Part shown: positions 63,894 through 64,000 of the stretch, one piece after another
How the letters are laid out: each line of letters opens with the position of its first letter
How positions within the stretch are numbered: the stretch's first letter is position 1
NCBI RefSeq assembly: GCF_002162135.1
Contig: NZ_CP021382.1
Coordinates: 558,001 to 622,000 of the forward strand
Length of the DNA stretch: 64,000 bases
Reading direction: 5' to 3'
From: Cellvibrio sp. PSBB006
GTDB lineage: Bacteria > Pseudomonadota > Gammaproteobacteria > Pseudomonadales > Cellvibrionaceae
Made by a program: the position numbers and the translations under genes
Notes under the pieces: generated by a model
Databases searched by the model: none
Told to the model about the DNA's origin: nothing
Seen by the model: only the letters and a program-made list of their open reading frames with translations

Positions 63894-64000
63894 GTAATTC
63901 GCGTGTGTAGTCCTGTTCCGGTTGGGTAAAAATTTTCTCAGTACTCCCTTGCTCGACAATCTTTCCACTTTTCATTACCACAACCTGGTGACTGATAGCG
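63874..64000 (-). CDS. C-terminal fragment of another peptide-type ABC ATPase (5' end outside window)
   Basis: The last 41 codons read [24 protein letters not shown], then [15 protein letters not shown] and stop. This matches the C-terminus of OppD/OppF/YejF-type ATPases. The gene runs in from the right on the minus strand and overlaps the end of the fused OppDF gene by 20 bp, antiparallel. It implies that a second peptide or related transporter lies next to the first. Confidence 0.85.
   Translation of the reverse strand, partial: AISHQVVVMKSGKIVEQGSTEKIFTQPEQDYTRELLSATLS

Overview
The window is an ordinary-looking, gene-dense piece of a gammaproteobacterial chromosome. Protein families and gene order resemble Pseudomonas and its relatives: trpBA-accD-folC-dedD-cvpA-purF-metZ, PHP-yciO-scpAB-rluB, uup next to topA, and tRNA-Leu-tig-clpPX-lon-hupB-ppiD. 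A Cellvibrio-like (Cellvibrionales) host is my best guess, from memory of gene order rather than any search. I see no prophage, integrase, transposase, CRISPR array or restriction system, and no conspicuous foreign-looking block.

Layout. 1-7497: end of trpB, trpA, accD, folC, a SPOR protein, cvpA, purF, metZ (tryptophan, fatty acid, folate, purine and methionine synthesis). 7526-11475: MoxR ATPase, DUF58 protein and membrane transglutaminase operon. 11476-13192: amtB behind a convincing sigma-54 promoter with two NtrC-like sites. 13267-17990 (minus strand): RNA methyltransferase, CBS protein, variant PdxJ, cyclophilin, SH3/coiled-coil protein, YciI and a membrane protein. 18073-22683: PHP phosphoesterase, YciO, ScpA, ScpB, RluB. 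22796-26889: a diguanylate cyclase and a CpxAR/CpxP-like envelope stress set. 26890-29440: a 90-bp MITE-like inverted repeat, a flavodoxin, and cmoAB for tRNA wobble modification.

29532-37727 is the main signalling block: EAL-CBS-GGDEF protein, receiver-TPR protein with a small soluble histidine kinase, double-FHA membrane protein, a DUF5610-like protein, a glutaredoxin-like protein and an EAL-HDOD protein. This is the least explained part. 38026-47847: lytic transglycosylase, ABC-F protein Uup, universal stress protein, two unrecognised membrane-anchored proteins, topoisomerase I and a conserved hypothetical protein. 48023-56899: tRNA-Leu(UAG), trigger factor, ClpP, ClpX, Lon, HU and PpiD, a protein-folding and proteolysis cluster. 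56942-58545: PAS-GGDEF cyclase with a CheC-like protein. 58828-63893: an oligopeptide ABC transporter with a fused double ATPase, and at the edge the end of another ABC ATPase on the minus strand.

Four proteins carry c-di-GMP turnover domains; two look like intact I-site-containing cyclases and two have degenerate parts. I found no clear previously undescribed defence or mobile system. The best leads are the TPR/kinase/FHA module, the 90-bp nested inverted repeat, and three sets of short repeats in promoter regions.
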